12,261 bases of DNA from Actinomycetes bacterium (GCA_030612085.1 JAUWOM010000024.1:1-12261); one strand, 5' to 3'. Positions 1 to 8,299 are shown, numbered from the stretch's first letter. The notes: a model not told the origin generated them from the sequence alone. Numbers and translations are program-made.

Positions 1-236
1 TCTTTTTTGCTGATTTCTTCCATTTAGAAATATAGCTCCCAGACTCCTTTTATAATCAAGGAAAGCGAGCTTTTCTCCTTTCTTTTAATAATGTATCTTC
101 TCACTCTATTAGAATTAATTCAGTTAATAGTTAAAATTATTTCACAGACTTTTTAATTTTTTAATAGAAAATTTTATAAACTTAAAAATTAATTTATTTT
201 GATGTAACCTTAAATTATATTTCATGATGTATATCA
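1..236. other. AT-rich non-coding left edge
   Basis: No supportable gene is seen. An imperfect hairpin lies at about 58-80: AAGG and AAAGC on the left arm pair with GCTTT and CCTT on the right arm, with a 3-nt bulge, and a short T-rich run follows at 81-86. It could be a weak intrinsic terminator for a plus-strand gene off the left edge, but the loop is tight and no such gene is visible. A 5-bp dyad (TGATG/CATCA, 225-239) overlaps the stop codon of the protease gene and is too short to call a terminator. Confidence 0.4.
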
Positions 237-977
237 TCAACTATATTTTATAAATTGAAACAAAATAATTATTGCAATTAAATTATTTAAAGAATGCAAT
301 AATATTGATGGAATTAGTGATTTAGCCTTCTCATATACGAAGGCTAAAATAAACCCTATGCCAATTAAAGGAATTAATTGTGTTGGTTCAAGATGAAAAA
401 CTGCAAACAAAATTGAGCTTAAAAACATAGCAGAAAAAGTGGTCATTTTCTTTTTAAAAGCAGGAAATAAAAATCCTCTAAAAAATAGCTCTTCACAAAT
501 TGGAGCAATTATAACAGCAACTATAAAAAGCATTGTTAATGATATATTTTTATTTTCAATTAATAACTTGATTTTATCCTTGCTTGTGTCCCATGGTATA
601 AAACGAAGGAAAATTGTATAAACCATATTTATAAAAAAAATTGCAGTAATTCCAAACAAAGTTAAAAATATTCCTTTTAAGAAACTGAATGTTTTAATTC
701 CCAAATCATACCAGGTTGCTCTGTTTCTATAAAATACAAATAGCCATAGGAGAATAAGAAGCACTACAGCCTGTATAAAATATGCTATAGCAAATCCAAA
801 GTTAGAAATTTCAGAAGGTGAAAAAATAACTTCCCCCATATTTCTTTCAAGTAAATAAGCTATTGGTATAGTTAAAATTAAGATTAGGGGTATAGTTAAG
901 AAAACAGCTACAACAGCTTCCCAAAAATTCCAGGGACAATAATTTTCTTCATTATAAAAATCTATTTTATTACTCAT
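237..977 (-). CDS. CPBP-family (CAAX/ABI) intramembrane metalloprotease
   Basis: A 246-residue, strongly hydrophobic protein with about seven or eight predicted membrane segments (roughly 20-43, 62-82, 98-125, 147-161, 181-196, 200-214, 222-241). It carries the three signatures of the CPBP/Abi glutamic-type membrane protease family: EExxxR (Glu162, Glu163, Arg167), FxxxH (Phe191 to His195) and HxxxN (His228 to Asn232). In Rce1-type relatives these residues form the active site inside the membrane. Bacterial members have varied roles (processing of prenylated or bacteriocin-related peptides, immunity), and nothing nearby indicates a substrate. No clear Shine-Dalgarno sequence precedes the ATG, so the start is less certain than the family assignment. 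It lies downstream of ligA on the same strand, with the repeat at 1065-1185 between them, so cotranscription is not assured. Confidence 0.88.
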   Translation of the reverse strand: MSNKIDFYNEENYCPWNFWEAVVAVFLTIPLILILTIPIAYLLERNMGEVIFSPSEISNFGFAIAYFIQAVVLLILLWLFVFYRNRATWYDLGIKTFSFLKGIFLTLFGITAIFFINMVYTIFLRFIPWDTSKDKIKLLIENKNISLTMLFIVAVIIAPICEELFFRGFLFPAFKKKMTTFSAMFLSSILFAVFHLEPTQLIPLIGIGFILAFVYEKAKSLIPSILLHSLNNLIAIIILFQFIKYS

Positions 978-1064
978 ATTTATGTTTTTTTTAATATTGT
1001 TATTTTGTTAGATTCTATGATATATCTAATGAAATTACATAACTTGTTCTGAGTAGGTCCTGGT

Positions 1065-1185
1065 TGTCATTGCGAGCGAGGTTCCTCTCTTTCGCTCGGG
1101 ATAAATTGCGCAATCTAATTTTGAGTAGATTAAATATTATATCTTATTTGAGATTGCCACGTTACTAACGCTCCTCGCAATGACA
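1065..1185. repeat. 121-bp inverted repeat, MITE-like or dispersed palindromic element
   Basis: The outer ends are a perfect 12-bp inverted repeat (1065-1076 TGTCATTGCGAG; 1174-1185 CTCGCAATGACA). A second, inner 7-bp inverted pair lies at 1110-1116 (GCAATCT) and 1151-1157 (AGATTGC). Each half thus reads TCATTGCGAG...GCAATCT from its outer end, so the element is two head-to-head copies of one unit. The left half also folds on itself: CGAGCGA at 1073-1079 pairs perfectly with TCGCTCG at 1092-1098. The block is GC-richer than its surroundings. The TCATTGCGAG...GCAATCT pattern resembles short palindromic repeats dispersed in many bacterial genomes (from memory, not searched). It sits 12 bp beyond the ligA stop and upstream of the protease gene. 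No T-run follows on the minus strand, so it does not look like a standard intrinsic terminator. Confidence 0.8.
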
Positions 1186-1197
1186 TAGTGCTAAAAT

Positions 1198-3204
1198 TTA
1201 TTTTATTAATTCGTTGAATTCTTCTTCGCTTATTATTGTTAATTTTAACTTTTTTGCTTTTTCGAACTTACTTCCTGGCTCCTCACCAACAAGTACATAA
1301 TCAGTTTTTTTACTTATACTTGAAGATACTTTACCTCCTAAACTCTTGATTAACTCTATAATTTCATCTCTTGTATAACCAGTAAGTTTTCCAGTAATAA
1401 CAAAACTCTTTTCTTCAAACAATTGAGGTAATTCCTCTATAACTTCCCGCTCCATCAATAAACCAGCTCTTTTCAATTTCTCTATAATTTTTTTGTTACT
1501 ACTCTGTTTGAAAAAATTTACTATACTTTGCGCAATATGAGGTCCAATCTCATATATAGATAACAGCTCTTGTTCACCTGTTTTTGACAATTGTTCTATT
1601 GACTTATAATTCCTTGCTAAAATATCAGCAGTATGTGAGCCAACATATCTTATTCCAAGTGCATATATCAACCTTTCTAAAGGTCTTTTTTTACTTCTCT
1701 GGATTGCATTTAAAAGATTAGTTGTGGATTTCTCCTTAAATAGGTCTAATTGATATATATCATCGAATTTTATATAATAGATATCAGCTACATCTCTGAT
1801 TAGTTTTTTTTCTAAAAGCTTTGAAATAATTGAAGGTCCTAAACCATCAATATCCATTGCTCCTCTACTTGCAAAATGAAGTATTTTTTCAAATTGTTGT
1901 GCAGAACATGCAGCATTGATACATCTATATGCCACCTCATTATGAAGCCTTATAATATTCGACTTACAAACTGGACATTTTTTTGGCATATCAAATATCT
2001 TCTCATCTCCAGTTCTTTTTTCTGTAATTACTTTAACAACTTCTGGAATTACCTTTCCTGCTTTTTGAACCAATACTGTGTCTCTTATTCTTACATCCTT
2101 TCGTCTTATCTCATCTATATTATGTAGAGTTGCTCTGCTAACCACTGACCCTGAAATTTGAACAGGTTCTAAGACAGCAACTGGGGTAATTGTTCCTGTT
2201 CTACCAACACCCACCTTTATATCAAGAACTTTTGTAGTTTTTTGAACAGAGGGAAATTTGTAAGCAATTGCCCAACGAGTATTTCGAGTAGTTTCACCCA
2301 AGGTTTTTTGTTGCAAAAAGGAATTAACCTTTATAACAACTCCATCTACCTCAAAATCTAGTTCATCTCTTTTATCTTCCCACCATTTACAAAAATCCCA
2401 TATTCCATTTAAATCTTTTACTTTTCTAATATATGGACTAATTCTAAATCCTAATTCCTTTAGATATTGCAGAACCTCAAAATGATTCTCATATTTAGAT
2501 ACTGGCCAATGTCCGACCCCATAAATGAAAATATTAAGATTTCTTTTTGCTACAACATGAGGATCTAATTGCCTTAATGAACCAGCAGCTGCATTTCTTG
2601 GATTTGCAAAAAGGGGGAGTTCTTTTTCCTGTCTTTCTTTATTAATCAATTTGAAAGTAGAGATGGGTATATATACTTCACCCCTTATCTCAATTTCACC
2701 CTCACCCTCAGGATATGATGATAACATTCTAAGAGGAATAGATTTTATAGTTTTTAAATTTGAAGTTACATCATCACCCCTAAACCCATTACCCCTGGTT
2801 GTACCTCTTATAAAAATTCCATTAATGTATGTCAAATTTGTAGCTGAACCATCTATCTTTAGTTCACATACAAACTCAACTTCCTCATTTTTCAAACCTT
2901 TGTAAACTCTGCTTAAGAAATTCTCAATTTCATCTTTTGAAAAAGCATTTTCCAAACTAAGCATCTTCTCCCTGTGCTCAACAGATTTCAATTCATCTAC
3001 TGGAGCACCAACCCTTTTAGTAGGTGAATCGGGAGTTATAAGCTCAGGATACTTTTTTTCAAGTTTTACAAGTTCTCTCATCAACTTATCATATTCTTCG
3101 TCACTGATTACTGGCTGGTTTAAGACAAAATAACAGTAATTATGCTCTCTTATTTTATCCCTTAACTTCTCAATCTTTTTTAATATTTCCTTAATTTTTT
3201 TCAT
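1198..3204 (-). CDS. ligA: NAD+-dependent DNA ligase LigA
   Basis: LigA seals nicks in replication and repair using NAD+ as the adenylate donor. The 668-residue length is normal for the family and all domains are present in order. The N-terminal Ia domain (about 1-68) has the HNYxYF and ISDxEYD NMN-binding region. The adenylation domain carries the nucleophile Lys116 in the KIDG motif, RGE (174-176), NPRNAAAGSLRQ (201-212) and DGVVIKVN (287-294), with Lys316 in AYKFP. The OB fold follows (about 320-400). A four-cysteine zinc finger is at Cys410, Cys413, Cys428 and Cys433, then helix-hairpin-helix repeats (about 440-585) and a C-terminal BRCT domain (about 595-668). It appears intact. No strong Shine-Dalgarno precedes the ATG, but the protein begins at the usual family start. 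It is a housekeeping gene with no evident functional link to the pathway genes beside it. Confidence 0.97.
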   Translation of the reverse strand: MKKIKEILKKIEKLRDKIREHNYCYFVLNQPVISDEEYDKLMRELVKLEKKYPELITPDSPTKRVGAPVDELKSVEHREKMLSLENAFSKDEIENFLSRVYKGLKNEEVEFVCELKIDGSATNLTYINGIFIRGTTRGNGFRGDDVTSNLKTIKSIPLRMLSSYPEGEGEIEIRGEVYIPISTFKLINKERQEKELPLFANPRNAAAGSLRQLDPHVVAKRNLNIFIYGVGHWPVSKYENHFEVLQYLKELGFRISPYIRKVKDLNGIWDFCKWWEDKRDELDFEVDGVVIKVNSFLQQKTLGETTRNTRWAIAYKFPSVQKTTKVLDIKVGVGRTGTITPVAVLEPVQISGSVVSRATLHNIDEIRRKDVRIRDTVLVQKAGKVIPEVVKVITEKRTGDEKIFDMPKKCPVCKSNIIRLHNEVAYRCINAACSAQQFEKILHFASRGAMDIDGLGPSIISKLLEKKLIRDVADIYYIKFDDIYQLDLFKEKSTTNLLNAIQRSKKRPLERLIYALGIRYVGSHTADILARNYKSIEQLSKTGEQELLSIYEIGPHIAQSIVNFFKQSSNKKIIEKLKRAGLLMEREVIEELPQLFEEKSFVITGKLTGYTRDEIIELIKSLGGKVSSSISKKTDYVLVGEEPGSKFEKAKKLKLTIISEEEFNELIK

Positions 3205-3453
3205 TTAATAGAAGTCCAAAATTAATTTTTTATAAAATGTATACTAATTGTGAATCTTCTAAAATTTTTTTGAAATAATATTAATTTTTTAAATAAATTC
3301 ATTATAAACAAGTTGGATTAACACCCAGATAGAAGTATTTTTAACTAATTTTTCCATTTTTACTGATTATTTTTTTTAGTAAATTCTATTTAATATTTTT
3401 TAAAGAGCAAACTATAAATCGAATTTGTTAATAGTATGTTAATTGTAAGGATT
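3205..3453. other. AT-rich spacer between acsE and ligA
   Basis: No coding potential was recognised in this 249-bp spacer downstream of acsE and upstream of ligA (both minus strand). Read on the minus strand, TTCACA (3249-3254) lies 14 bp from TATAAA (3229-3234). The hexamers resemble a promoter for ligA, but the spacing is too short for a standard sigma70 site. No convincing terminator hairpin for acsE was found. Confidence 0.4.
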
Positions 3454-4233
3454 TTAGTCCAGATATGAATGAGCATAAAGAACCTTGTTAGTTAAAATAT
3501 CATATGTCTTTAAAACAGTCATTAGCTCTTTATCTAACGAATCAGCTATAGCAGCAGATAGTCCATTACAAGCCAACATAATAAGCAGGGTTCTATTTAA
3601 CAAACTTCTAAGCTCAGGAGGAGATGACTGAGAAATATTTGATAATCCAACAATAGTTTTTGGAGGTGGATCAGATAATTGACTAAACATTTTTATGGAC
3701 TCAATTGCGTAATTTACCTGATCCTGCATTCCAGAAACTGGTAATATAATAGGGTCAATATATAAATCCTCTGGTGAAATTCCGTATTCAGTTGCTTTAG
3801 TCATAATATTAAATGCAATTTGAAATCTCTCATTTTCATCCCTTGGAATACCACTCTCATCTAAAGTTAATCCTATTATTGCTGCATTAAACTCTTTAGC
3901 CAGTGGCATTACTTTATTCATCTGCTCTTCAGAACCATCTGTTGAGTTTATTATAGCTCTTCCTTTATGAACCTCTAATCCAGCTTTCATAGCCTCTATA
4001 TTTTTTGTGTCAAGACAAAGTGGAATATCAACCTTTTCTTGAATTGATGTTACTAACCATTTTATTAACTCGGGTCCACCCTTTGTTCCTGGACCAATAT
4101 TTATATCCAAATAGTTAGCGCCAGCATCTTTCAAACTTTTTGCCAGTTCAATTATTGGTTCACTATTACGTTCTCTCATAGAAGTACCTATTTTTGTATT
4201 TCTTATATTAATATTCTCAGCAACAATTAACAT
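3454..4233 (-). CDS. acsE: Methyltetrahydrofolate:corrinoid/iron-sulfur protein methyltransferase (AcsE/MeTr)
   Basis: AcsE moves the methyl group of 5-methyl-THF to the cobalt of the corrinoid/iron-sulfur protein, the last step of the Wood-Ljungdahl methyl branch before acetyl-CoA synthase. The 259-residue protein is a single pterin-binding TIM barrel, close in length to the Moorella enzyme. It carries the pterin-site motifs CLDTKN (Asp75), INST (Asn96), LYIDPxILP (Asp160) and GLSNISQ (Asn199). Counted from the second of two adjacent ATGs, these residues fall on the same numbers I recall for Moorella MeTr, which with the ribosome-binding site spacing favours start 4233 over 4236. Dihydropteroate synthase shares the fold, but the GLSNISQ and NRTxL motifs and the neighbouring MetV/HdrA genes fit AcsE better. 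It diverges from the hdrA operon across 4237-4740. Confidence 0.93.
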   Translation of the reverse strand: MLIVAENINIRNTKIGTSMRERNSEPIIELAKSLKDAGANYLDINIGPGTKGGPELIKWLVTSIQEKVDIPLCLDTKNIEAMKAGLEVHKGRAIINSTDGSEEQMNKVMPLAKEFNAAIIGLTLDESGIPRDENERFQIAFNIMTKATEYGISPEDLYIDPIILPVSGMQDQVNYAIESIKMFSQLSDPPPKTIVGLSNISQSSPPELRSLLNRTLLIMLACNGLSAAIADSLDKELMTVLKTYDILTNKVLYAHSYLD

Positions 4234-4237
4234 CATT

Positions 4238-4245
4238 CCCTCCTT
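4238..4245 (-). promoter_or_regulatory. Ribosome-binding site of acsE
   Basis: The minus strand reads AAGGAGGG here, a near-perfect anti-16S match. The AGGAGG core is only 2 nt from the first ATG (4236) but 5 nt from the second (4233), which supports the second as the real start. Confidence 0.8.
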
Positions 4246-4457
4246 CCTAAAATAAAAGTAACTTTAAATATTATTATATTTAAAATCGTAGCCAAATATC
4301 TTTAAATTATTAACAAAAATAGTAATAAATATTCTAATATTAAAAAATATAAAAATACAATTCAATATTTAATTTAAAATTAGCTTTATATTGATACTTA
4401 AAAGCTTACTCGAGAAATTTGTGCAGTAAATAGTTCAAAAACATAGATTTAATTTAT

Positions 4458-4475
4458 AAATAGTATAAACTATTT
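4458..4475. promoter_or_regulatory. Possible operator dyad
   Basis: AAATAGT and ACTATTT form a perfect 7-bp inverted repeat around a 4-nt centre. It lies between divergent genes and about 130 bp upstream of the candidate hdrA promoter. The size and symmetry would suit a dimeric helix-turn-helix regulator, but each arm has a single G/C pair and such dyads arise by chance in AT-rich DNA. No regulator gene is in view. Confidence 0.25.
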
Positions 4476-4585
4476 TTACCAATTCAAAAAAATATTAAGG
4501 TTATTTATTTTATAAAAACATATTAATATCAGAATTCTAAAAGATTTTAGAAAATTTTAATAATTATTTTTTGAGTTAAATTTAG

Positions 4586-4614
4586 TTTACGATTTTATTA
4601 GCTTTCTGTATAAT
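4586..4614 (+). promoter_or_regulatory. Candidate sigma70-type promoter of the hdrA-mvhD operon
   Basis: A TTTACG -35 (4586-4591, four of six consensus positions) is followed by a 17-bp spacer and a perfect TATAAT -10 (4609-4614). Transcription would begin near 4621 and leave an untranslated leader of about 120 nt before the TTG start. This is the best promoter match found in the divergent region, but it is unproven. Confidence 0.5.
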
Positions 4615-4728
4615 TTAATGACGTTGTCTTAAAAATTTTGAATTTGTATTTTTTAAAATTATTTTTAAGTTTCCTTCTTTTTTAAAGTAAAATTCAGTAT
4701 ATATATAAATAAAATTAATAACCTAAAC

Positions 4729-4733
4729 AAAGG
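4729..4733 (+). promoter_or_regulatory. Ribosome-binding site supporting the TTG start of hdrA copy 1
   Basis: AAAGG lies 7 nt upstream of the TTG at 4741. The next in-frame ATG (4798) falls inside the first beta strand of the FAD-binding fold, immediately before the GxGxxG loop, so starting there would damage the domain. The TTG gives an N-terminal extension of about the same length as in hdrA copy 2. Confidence 0.6.
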
Positions 4734-4740
4734 CTTCAGA

Positions 4741-7700
4741 TTGTTATTACAAAATGAGCAAAATTTGACAAAAAAAATATCCAAAACTGGCGCAGTAATG
4801 GTTATAGGTGCTGGTGTTTCAGGAATTCAAGCTTCACTGGACTTAGCTGACTCTGGATATAAAATTTATTTAGTGGAGAAGGGACCATCAATTGGTGGAA
4901 AAATGACACAGTTGGATAAAACATTTCCTACCAATGACTGTGCCACCTGTATACTTGCTCCCAAATTAGTTGAATGTATAAGACATCGAAATATCGAGAC
5001 AATGACACTTTGTGAAGTAGTAAAGGTCGACGGTTATGCTGGAAGCTTTAAGGTTACAATTAAAAGAAATCCAAGATATGTTGATTTAGACAAATGTACT
5101 GGATGTGGTCAGTGTGAGAAAGCATGTCCAGTTAAATTACCAAATGAATTTGATTTGGGACTATCTCAAAGAAAGGCTATTTACAGATTCTCTCCACAAG
5201 CAGATCCCAATGTTCCAGTTATAGATGCACCTAATTGCAGATATTTAACAATGGGAAAATGTGAAGCTTGCAGTAAAATATGTCCAACGGGTGCAATAAA
5301 CTTTGAGGATAGGAAAGAATTAATTAATTTAGATGTTGGTGCCTTAATTTTAGCAGTAGGATTTGAACAATCAGATATAAGCAAATTAAAAGAACTTGGT
5401 TATGGAAGATACCCTAATGTGATTACAGCTCTTCAATTTGAGAGAATAATGAATTCATCAGGTCCATTTTTAGGTCATATTCAGAGATTATCCGATGGTA
5501 AGAAGCCAGAAAAGATTGCTTTTATTCAATGTGTTGGGTCAAGAAATAAAGAAAAAGATTATTGTTCCTCTGTTTGTTGTATGCAGGCAACCAAAGAAGC
5601 AATAATGATTAAAGAACATATTCCTGAAATCGATGTATCAATCTATTATATGGACATAAGGGTATATGGGAAAGAGTTTGACCAGTACTATAATAGAGCC
5701 AGGGATAAATACAAGGTAAAATATATTCGATCCATGCCATCATCTATAGAAGAAGATCCATTAACTCATAATCTATTTGTAACTTCTGTGCAAGAGAACT
5801 CATTGAAAACCGATGAGTATGATTTAGTTATTCTATCAACTGGAGTAGAACCATCAGTTGATGCTCAAGTAATATCCAAAAATATAGATTTTGATTTAAA
5901 TAAGTATGGATTCTGTAAAACAGATAGATATTCACCTGTGGAAACTACAAGAGATGGAATATACGTTTGCGGTCCTTTCTCAGAACCAAAGGATATAGCA
6001 GAATCTGTTACACAGGGATGTGCTACTGCTGGTTTAGCTGGAGCTCTCTTATCATCAAAAAGAGGGACATTGGTCAAGAAAAAAATATTTCCTGAAGAGT
6101 TGGATGTTATTGGTCAGGAACCAAGAATAGGTGTTTTCATATGTCATTGTGGAAACAACATTGCTGGAGTTGTAGACATCAATTCTGTAAAAAAATATAG
6201 CGAAAAATTGCCAAACGTGGTTTATTGCGAGGACATGAAGTATGCTTGTACTCAAGATAGTCTGCAACAAATATCTCAAATCATAAAAGAAAATAATCTT
6301 AACAGAGTAGTTGTTGCCTCATGCAGTCCAAGAACTCATGAATCATTGTTTAGAGAAAGTTTAAGAAATGCTGGATTAAATCAATTCTTGTTTGAGATGG
6401 CAAACATCAGAAATCAATGCAGCTGGGTTCATTCTAATCAACCAGAAAAAGCGACAGAAAAATCAAAGGACTTAATCAGGATGAGCGTAGCAAGAGCAGC
6501 CAGTTTAGAATCTTTAGAATTATTTTCTATCCCCATTAATAAAAAAGCCCTTATTTTGGGAGCTGGAGTTGCGGGAATGACTGCTGCTCTAACAATCAGC
6601 AAACAAGGTTTTGAAGTAGTGTTAATTGAAAAGAAAAATGAGCCAGGTGGTCTTGCTAAGAGAATAGAATATGATTTTGAAGGAAAGCAACCAAAAAAAT
6701 TTGTAGAAGAACTTATAAACAAAATAGGAAAAGATCCAAATATAACTCTTTTAACAAATTCTGAATTAACTCATATTGCTGGTTTTGTTGGGAACTTTAA
6801 GTCAAAAATAAAGCGCAGAATTAAAGATGGAGAGTTTGAACAGATTGATATTGAACATGGAGTACTAATAGTAGCAACTGGTGGTGAAGAGTATCAGGGA
6901 ACTGATTATGGTTATGGAGCAAATAATAAAATCTTAAGTCAATTAGAATTTGAGCATAAATTAGTAGAAAAGGAAATTAACCCAGAGCAATTAGAGAAAG
7001 TCGTTATGATACAATGTGTTGGCTCTCGAACAGAAGAGCATCCATATTGTAGTAGAGTTTGTTGTGGAGAAGCTATAAAGAACGCTCTCAAACTAAAAGA
7101 GATTAACCCTGATATAGAAATAGTTATATTATATAAAGACATTATGACTTATGGCTTTTTAGAACAATATTATACCAAAGCAAGGGATATGGGAATTGTC
7201 TTTCTACGCTATGACGATAATAATAAGCCAGAAGTATTACCTGAGATGAATGGTAAAGTTAGAGTAAAAACTATTGACCTGAGTTTGAGAAGAGAATTTT
7301 TAATAGATTGTGATCTTCTCTTATTAAGTAGAGGTATAATTCCCTCCCCCAGCAATGAGGAACTATTTAAGATTTTAAGAGTATCATTGATAGAACAGGG
7401 ATTTTATGAGGAAGCGCATCCCAAATTGAGACCAGTTGATTTTGCTTCAGAGGGTTTCTTCCTGTGCGGATTAGCTCATACTCCAAGACATATAGGAGAA
7501 GCCGTAGCACAAGCACAAGCAGCTGCTTCAAGAGCAACAGTTATACTTTCCCAAAAAGAACTTCTTGCTGGAGGAGAAGTTTCTGTTGTTGACCAGGACA
7601 AATGTGTTGCTTGTCTTAACTGTGTAAGAATATGCCCATATCAGGTTCCATTTATAAATGAAAATGGAGTAGCTCAGATTGAGGTTACTAACTGCTATGG

Positions 7701-7812
7701 ATGTGGCATTTGTGTAGGAGTTTGTCCAGTTCGTGCTATTAGCCTGAAGAATTATAAGGATGAACAAGTTATACCAAAAATTGAAGCTCTTTTTAAGAAG
7801 GAGTTGGTATGA
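4741..7812 (+). CDS. hdrA: HdrA-like two-FAD iron-sulfur flavoprotein, copy 1
   Basis: This 1,023-residue heterodisulfide-reductase-A-type protein is predicted to carry electrons between MvhD, ferredoxin and a partner reductase. In order it has FAD loop GAGVSG (23-28); the HdrA cysteine segment with Cys67, Cys70, Cys79 and Cys91; two ferredoxin clusters (Cys119/122/125/129 and Cys166/174/177/181); a QCVGSR...YCSxVCC block (263-280); the HdrA-specific CHC region (Cys468, Cys470, Cys503, CSPRTH at 528-533, QCSWVH at 559-564); a second FAD loop GAGVAG (607-612); a second QCVGSR...YCSRVCC block (758-775); and a C-terminal two-cluster ferredoxin (Cys955/958/961/965 and Cys985/988/991/995). The two halves resemble each other, so it is internally duplicated and about 1.5 times the length of methanogen HdrA. 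It starts with TTG and overlaps mvhD copy 1 by 4 nt. The proximity of MetV suggests a role in methylene-THF reduction, not CoM-S-S-CoB chemistry. The exact electron partners are inferred. Confidence 0.92.
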   Translation: MLLQNEQNLTKKISKTGAVMVIGAGVSGIQASLDLADSGYKIYLVEKGPSIGGKMTQLDKTFPTNDCATCILAPKLVECIRHRNIETMTLCEVVKVDGYAGSFKVTIKRNPRYVDLDKCTGCGQCEKACPVKLPNEFDLGLSQRKAIYRFSPQADPNVPVIDAPNCRYLTMGKCEACSKICPTGAINFEDRKELINLDVGALILAVGFEQSDISKLKELGYGRYPNVITALQFERIMNSSGPFLGHIQRLSDGKKPEKIAFIQCVGSRNKEKDYCSSVCCMQATKEAIMIKEHIPEIDVSIYYMDIRVYGKEFDQYYNRARDKYKVKYIRSMPSSIEEDPLTHNLFVTSVQENSLKTDEYDLVILSTGVEPSVDAQVISKNIDFDLNKYGFCKTDRYSPVETTRDGIYVCGPFSEPKDIAESVTQGCATAGLAGALLSSKRGTLVKKKIFPEELDVIGQEPRIGVFICHCGNNIAGVVDINSVKKYSEKLPNVVYCEDMKYACTQDSLQQISQIIKENNLNRVVVASCSPRTHESLFRESLRNAGLNQFLFEMANIRNQCSWVHSNQPEKATEKSKDLIRMSVARAASLESLELFSIPINKKALILGAGVAGMTAALTISKQGFEVVLIEKKNEPGGLAKRIEYDFEGKQPKKFVEELINKIGKDPNITLLTNSELTHIAGFVGNFKSKIKRRIKDGEFEQIDIEHGVLIVATGGEEYQGTDYGYGANNKILSQLEFEHKLVEKEINPEQLEKVVMIQCVGSRTEEHPYCSRVCCGEAIKNALKLKEINPDIEIVILYKDIMTYGFLEQYYTKARDMGIVFLRYDDNNKPEVLPEMNGKVRVKTIDLSLRREFLIDCDLLLLSRGIIPSPSNEELFKILRVSLIEQGFYEEAHPKLRPVDFASEGFFLCGLAHTPRHIGEAVAQAQAAASRATVILSQKELLAGGEVSVVDQDKCVACLNCVRICPYQVPFINENGVAQIEVTNCYGCGICVGVCPVRAISLKNYKDEQVIPKIEALFKKELV

Positions 7813-8243
7813 GTAATTTTGAACCTGAAATAATAGCTTTTTGTTGTAATCAATGTGCATATGCTGCAGCTGACCTTACTGGTTCTATGAGAATGAATTA
7901 TCCTCCAAATGTTAAGATAATTAAACTACCTTGTGCTGGAAAATTTGAAACAATATATATGTTGAAAGCGTTTGAAATGGGAGCTGATGGAGGAATCGTG
8001 GCGGGATGTTTGGAAGGTTGTTGTCATTATAGAACTGGAAATCTGCAAGCAGCTAAAAGAATTAAGCAGGTTAAGAGGATATTAAAAGAGTTAGGTTTGG
8101 AAGAAGAAAGAGTTGATATATTTTATATGTCTTCAGCTATGGGACGTGAATTTGCTGAAGCTGCTACTAAAATAACTGAGACGGTTAGAAAGTTAGGTCC
8201 AAATCCAATTAAGCGTAAAATAAAACTTAAAAATAAAAAATGA
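7809..8243 (+). CDS. mvhD: MvhD-like hydrogenase/electron-transfer iron-sulfur subunit, copy 1
   Basis: This 144-residue protein belongs to the MvhD/FrhD family, a small iron-sulfur subunit (a [2Fe-2S] centre in known members) that passes electrons to the HdrA flavin. The family cysteine pattern is complete: Cys12, Cys13 and Cys16 (FCCxxC), Cys42 in LPCAG, and Cys67 with Cys72 in GCLEGxCHYRTGN. An extra Cys71 sits beside Cys72 and is absent from copy 2. Its ATG overlaps the hdrA stop as ATGA, and AAGGAG (7798-7803) lies 5 nt upstream, so translation is probably coupled. No hydrogenase gene is in the window, so the 'hydrogenase' name reflects the family and not an observed partner. The C-terminus shares KLGPNPIK with copy 2. 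Confidence 0.92.
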   Translation: MSNFEPEIIAFCCNQCAYAAADLTGSMRMNYPPNVKIIKLPCAGKFETIYMLKAFEMGADGGIVAGCLEGCCHYRTGNLQAAKRIKQVKRILKELGLEEERVDIFYMSSAMGREFAEAATKITETVRKLGPNPIKRKIKLKNKK

Positions 8244-8285
8244 AGGTTATTAGAAGATTTTGTTTTAAAATTGTTTAAGTATTTT

Positions 8286-8291
8286 TATAAT
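8286..8291 (+). promoter_or_regulatory. Possible internal -10 element before hdrA copy 2
   Basis: A perfect TATAAT ends 8 nt before the ATG of hdrA copy 2. No Shine-Dalgarno sequence is visible in the 56-nt gap between mvhD copy 1 and this gene. If the hexamer is active, transcription would start at about 8298-8300 and give a leaderless message. The corresponding -35 position (TTTTAA, 8263-8268) is poor, and such hexamers are frequent in AT-rich DNA. Confidence 0.25.
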
Positions 8292-8299
8292 GGATTCTT

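Larger units (their letters stand above)
4237..4740. other. Divergent AT-rich intergenic region between acsE and hdrA copy 1
   Basis: This 504-bp region lies between the two divergent transcription units and holds no recognisable gene, RNA or riboswitch. Elements seen are a TATAAT on the minus strand (4273-4278) about 40 nt before acsE but without a good -35; a 6-bp dyad AGCTTT/AAAGCT (4382-4387/4400-4405); a tighter 18-bp dyad (4458-4475); and a plus-strand promoter candidate (4586-4614). Base composition is extremely AT-rich, so chance matches to AT motifs are expected. Its length suggests that regulation of the two pathway units is housed here. Confidence 0.6.

Noticed and set aside
1..23. 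A possible minus-strand gene start (MEEISKK...) running off the left edge.
   Set aside because: Only seven codons are visible, and the nearest GGAG is too far from the ATG to support a start.
225..239. Small TGATG/CATCA dyad at the end of the protease gene as a terminator.
   Set aside because: It has only 5 bp of stem with no T-run after it on the minus strand, and it overlaps the stop codon.
1065..1185. The inverted repeat as a rho-independent terminator of ligA.
   Set aside because: The minus strand has no T-run after the stem, and the arms are far apart. A dispersed repeat explains the two-unit structure better.
3229..3254. TTCACA and TATAAA on the minus strand as the ligA promoter.
   Set aside because: The spacer is 14 bp, too short for a usual sigma70 promoter, in DNA where AT hexamers are common.
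3454..4236. Dihydropteroate synthase (FolP) as the product of this gene.
   Set aside because: It shares the pterin-binding barrel, but length, the GLSNISQ and CLDTKN motifs and gene context fit AcsE closely.
4237..4740. A riboswitch, T-box or small RNA gene in the divergent region.
   Set aside because: Only very AT-rich short dyads are present. No conserved-looking GC-paired helices and no terminator with a T-run were found.
4798..4800. ATG at 4798 as the true start of hdrA copy 1.
   Set aside because: It would remove the first beta strand before the GxGxxG FAD loop. TTG 4741 has a spaced AAAGG and matches the N-terminal length of copy 2.
7528..7860. Minus-strand open frames of 60-110 codons inside the hdrA/mvhD genes.
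   Set aside because: They are antisense shadows of strong cysteine-motif coding frames and have no recognisable protein features or ribosome-binding sites.
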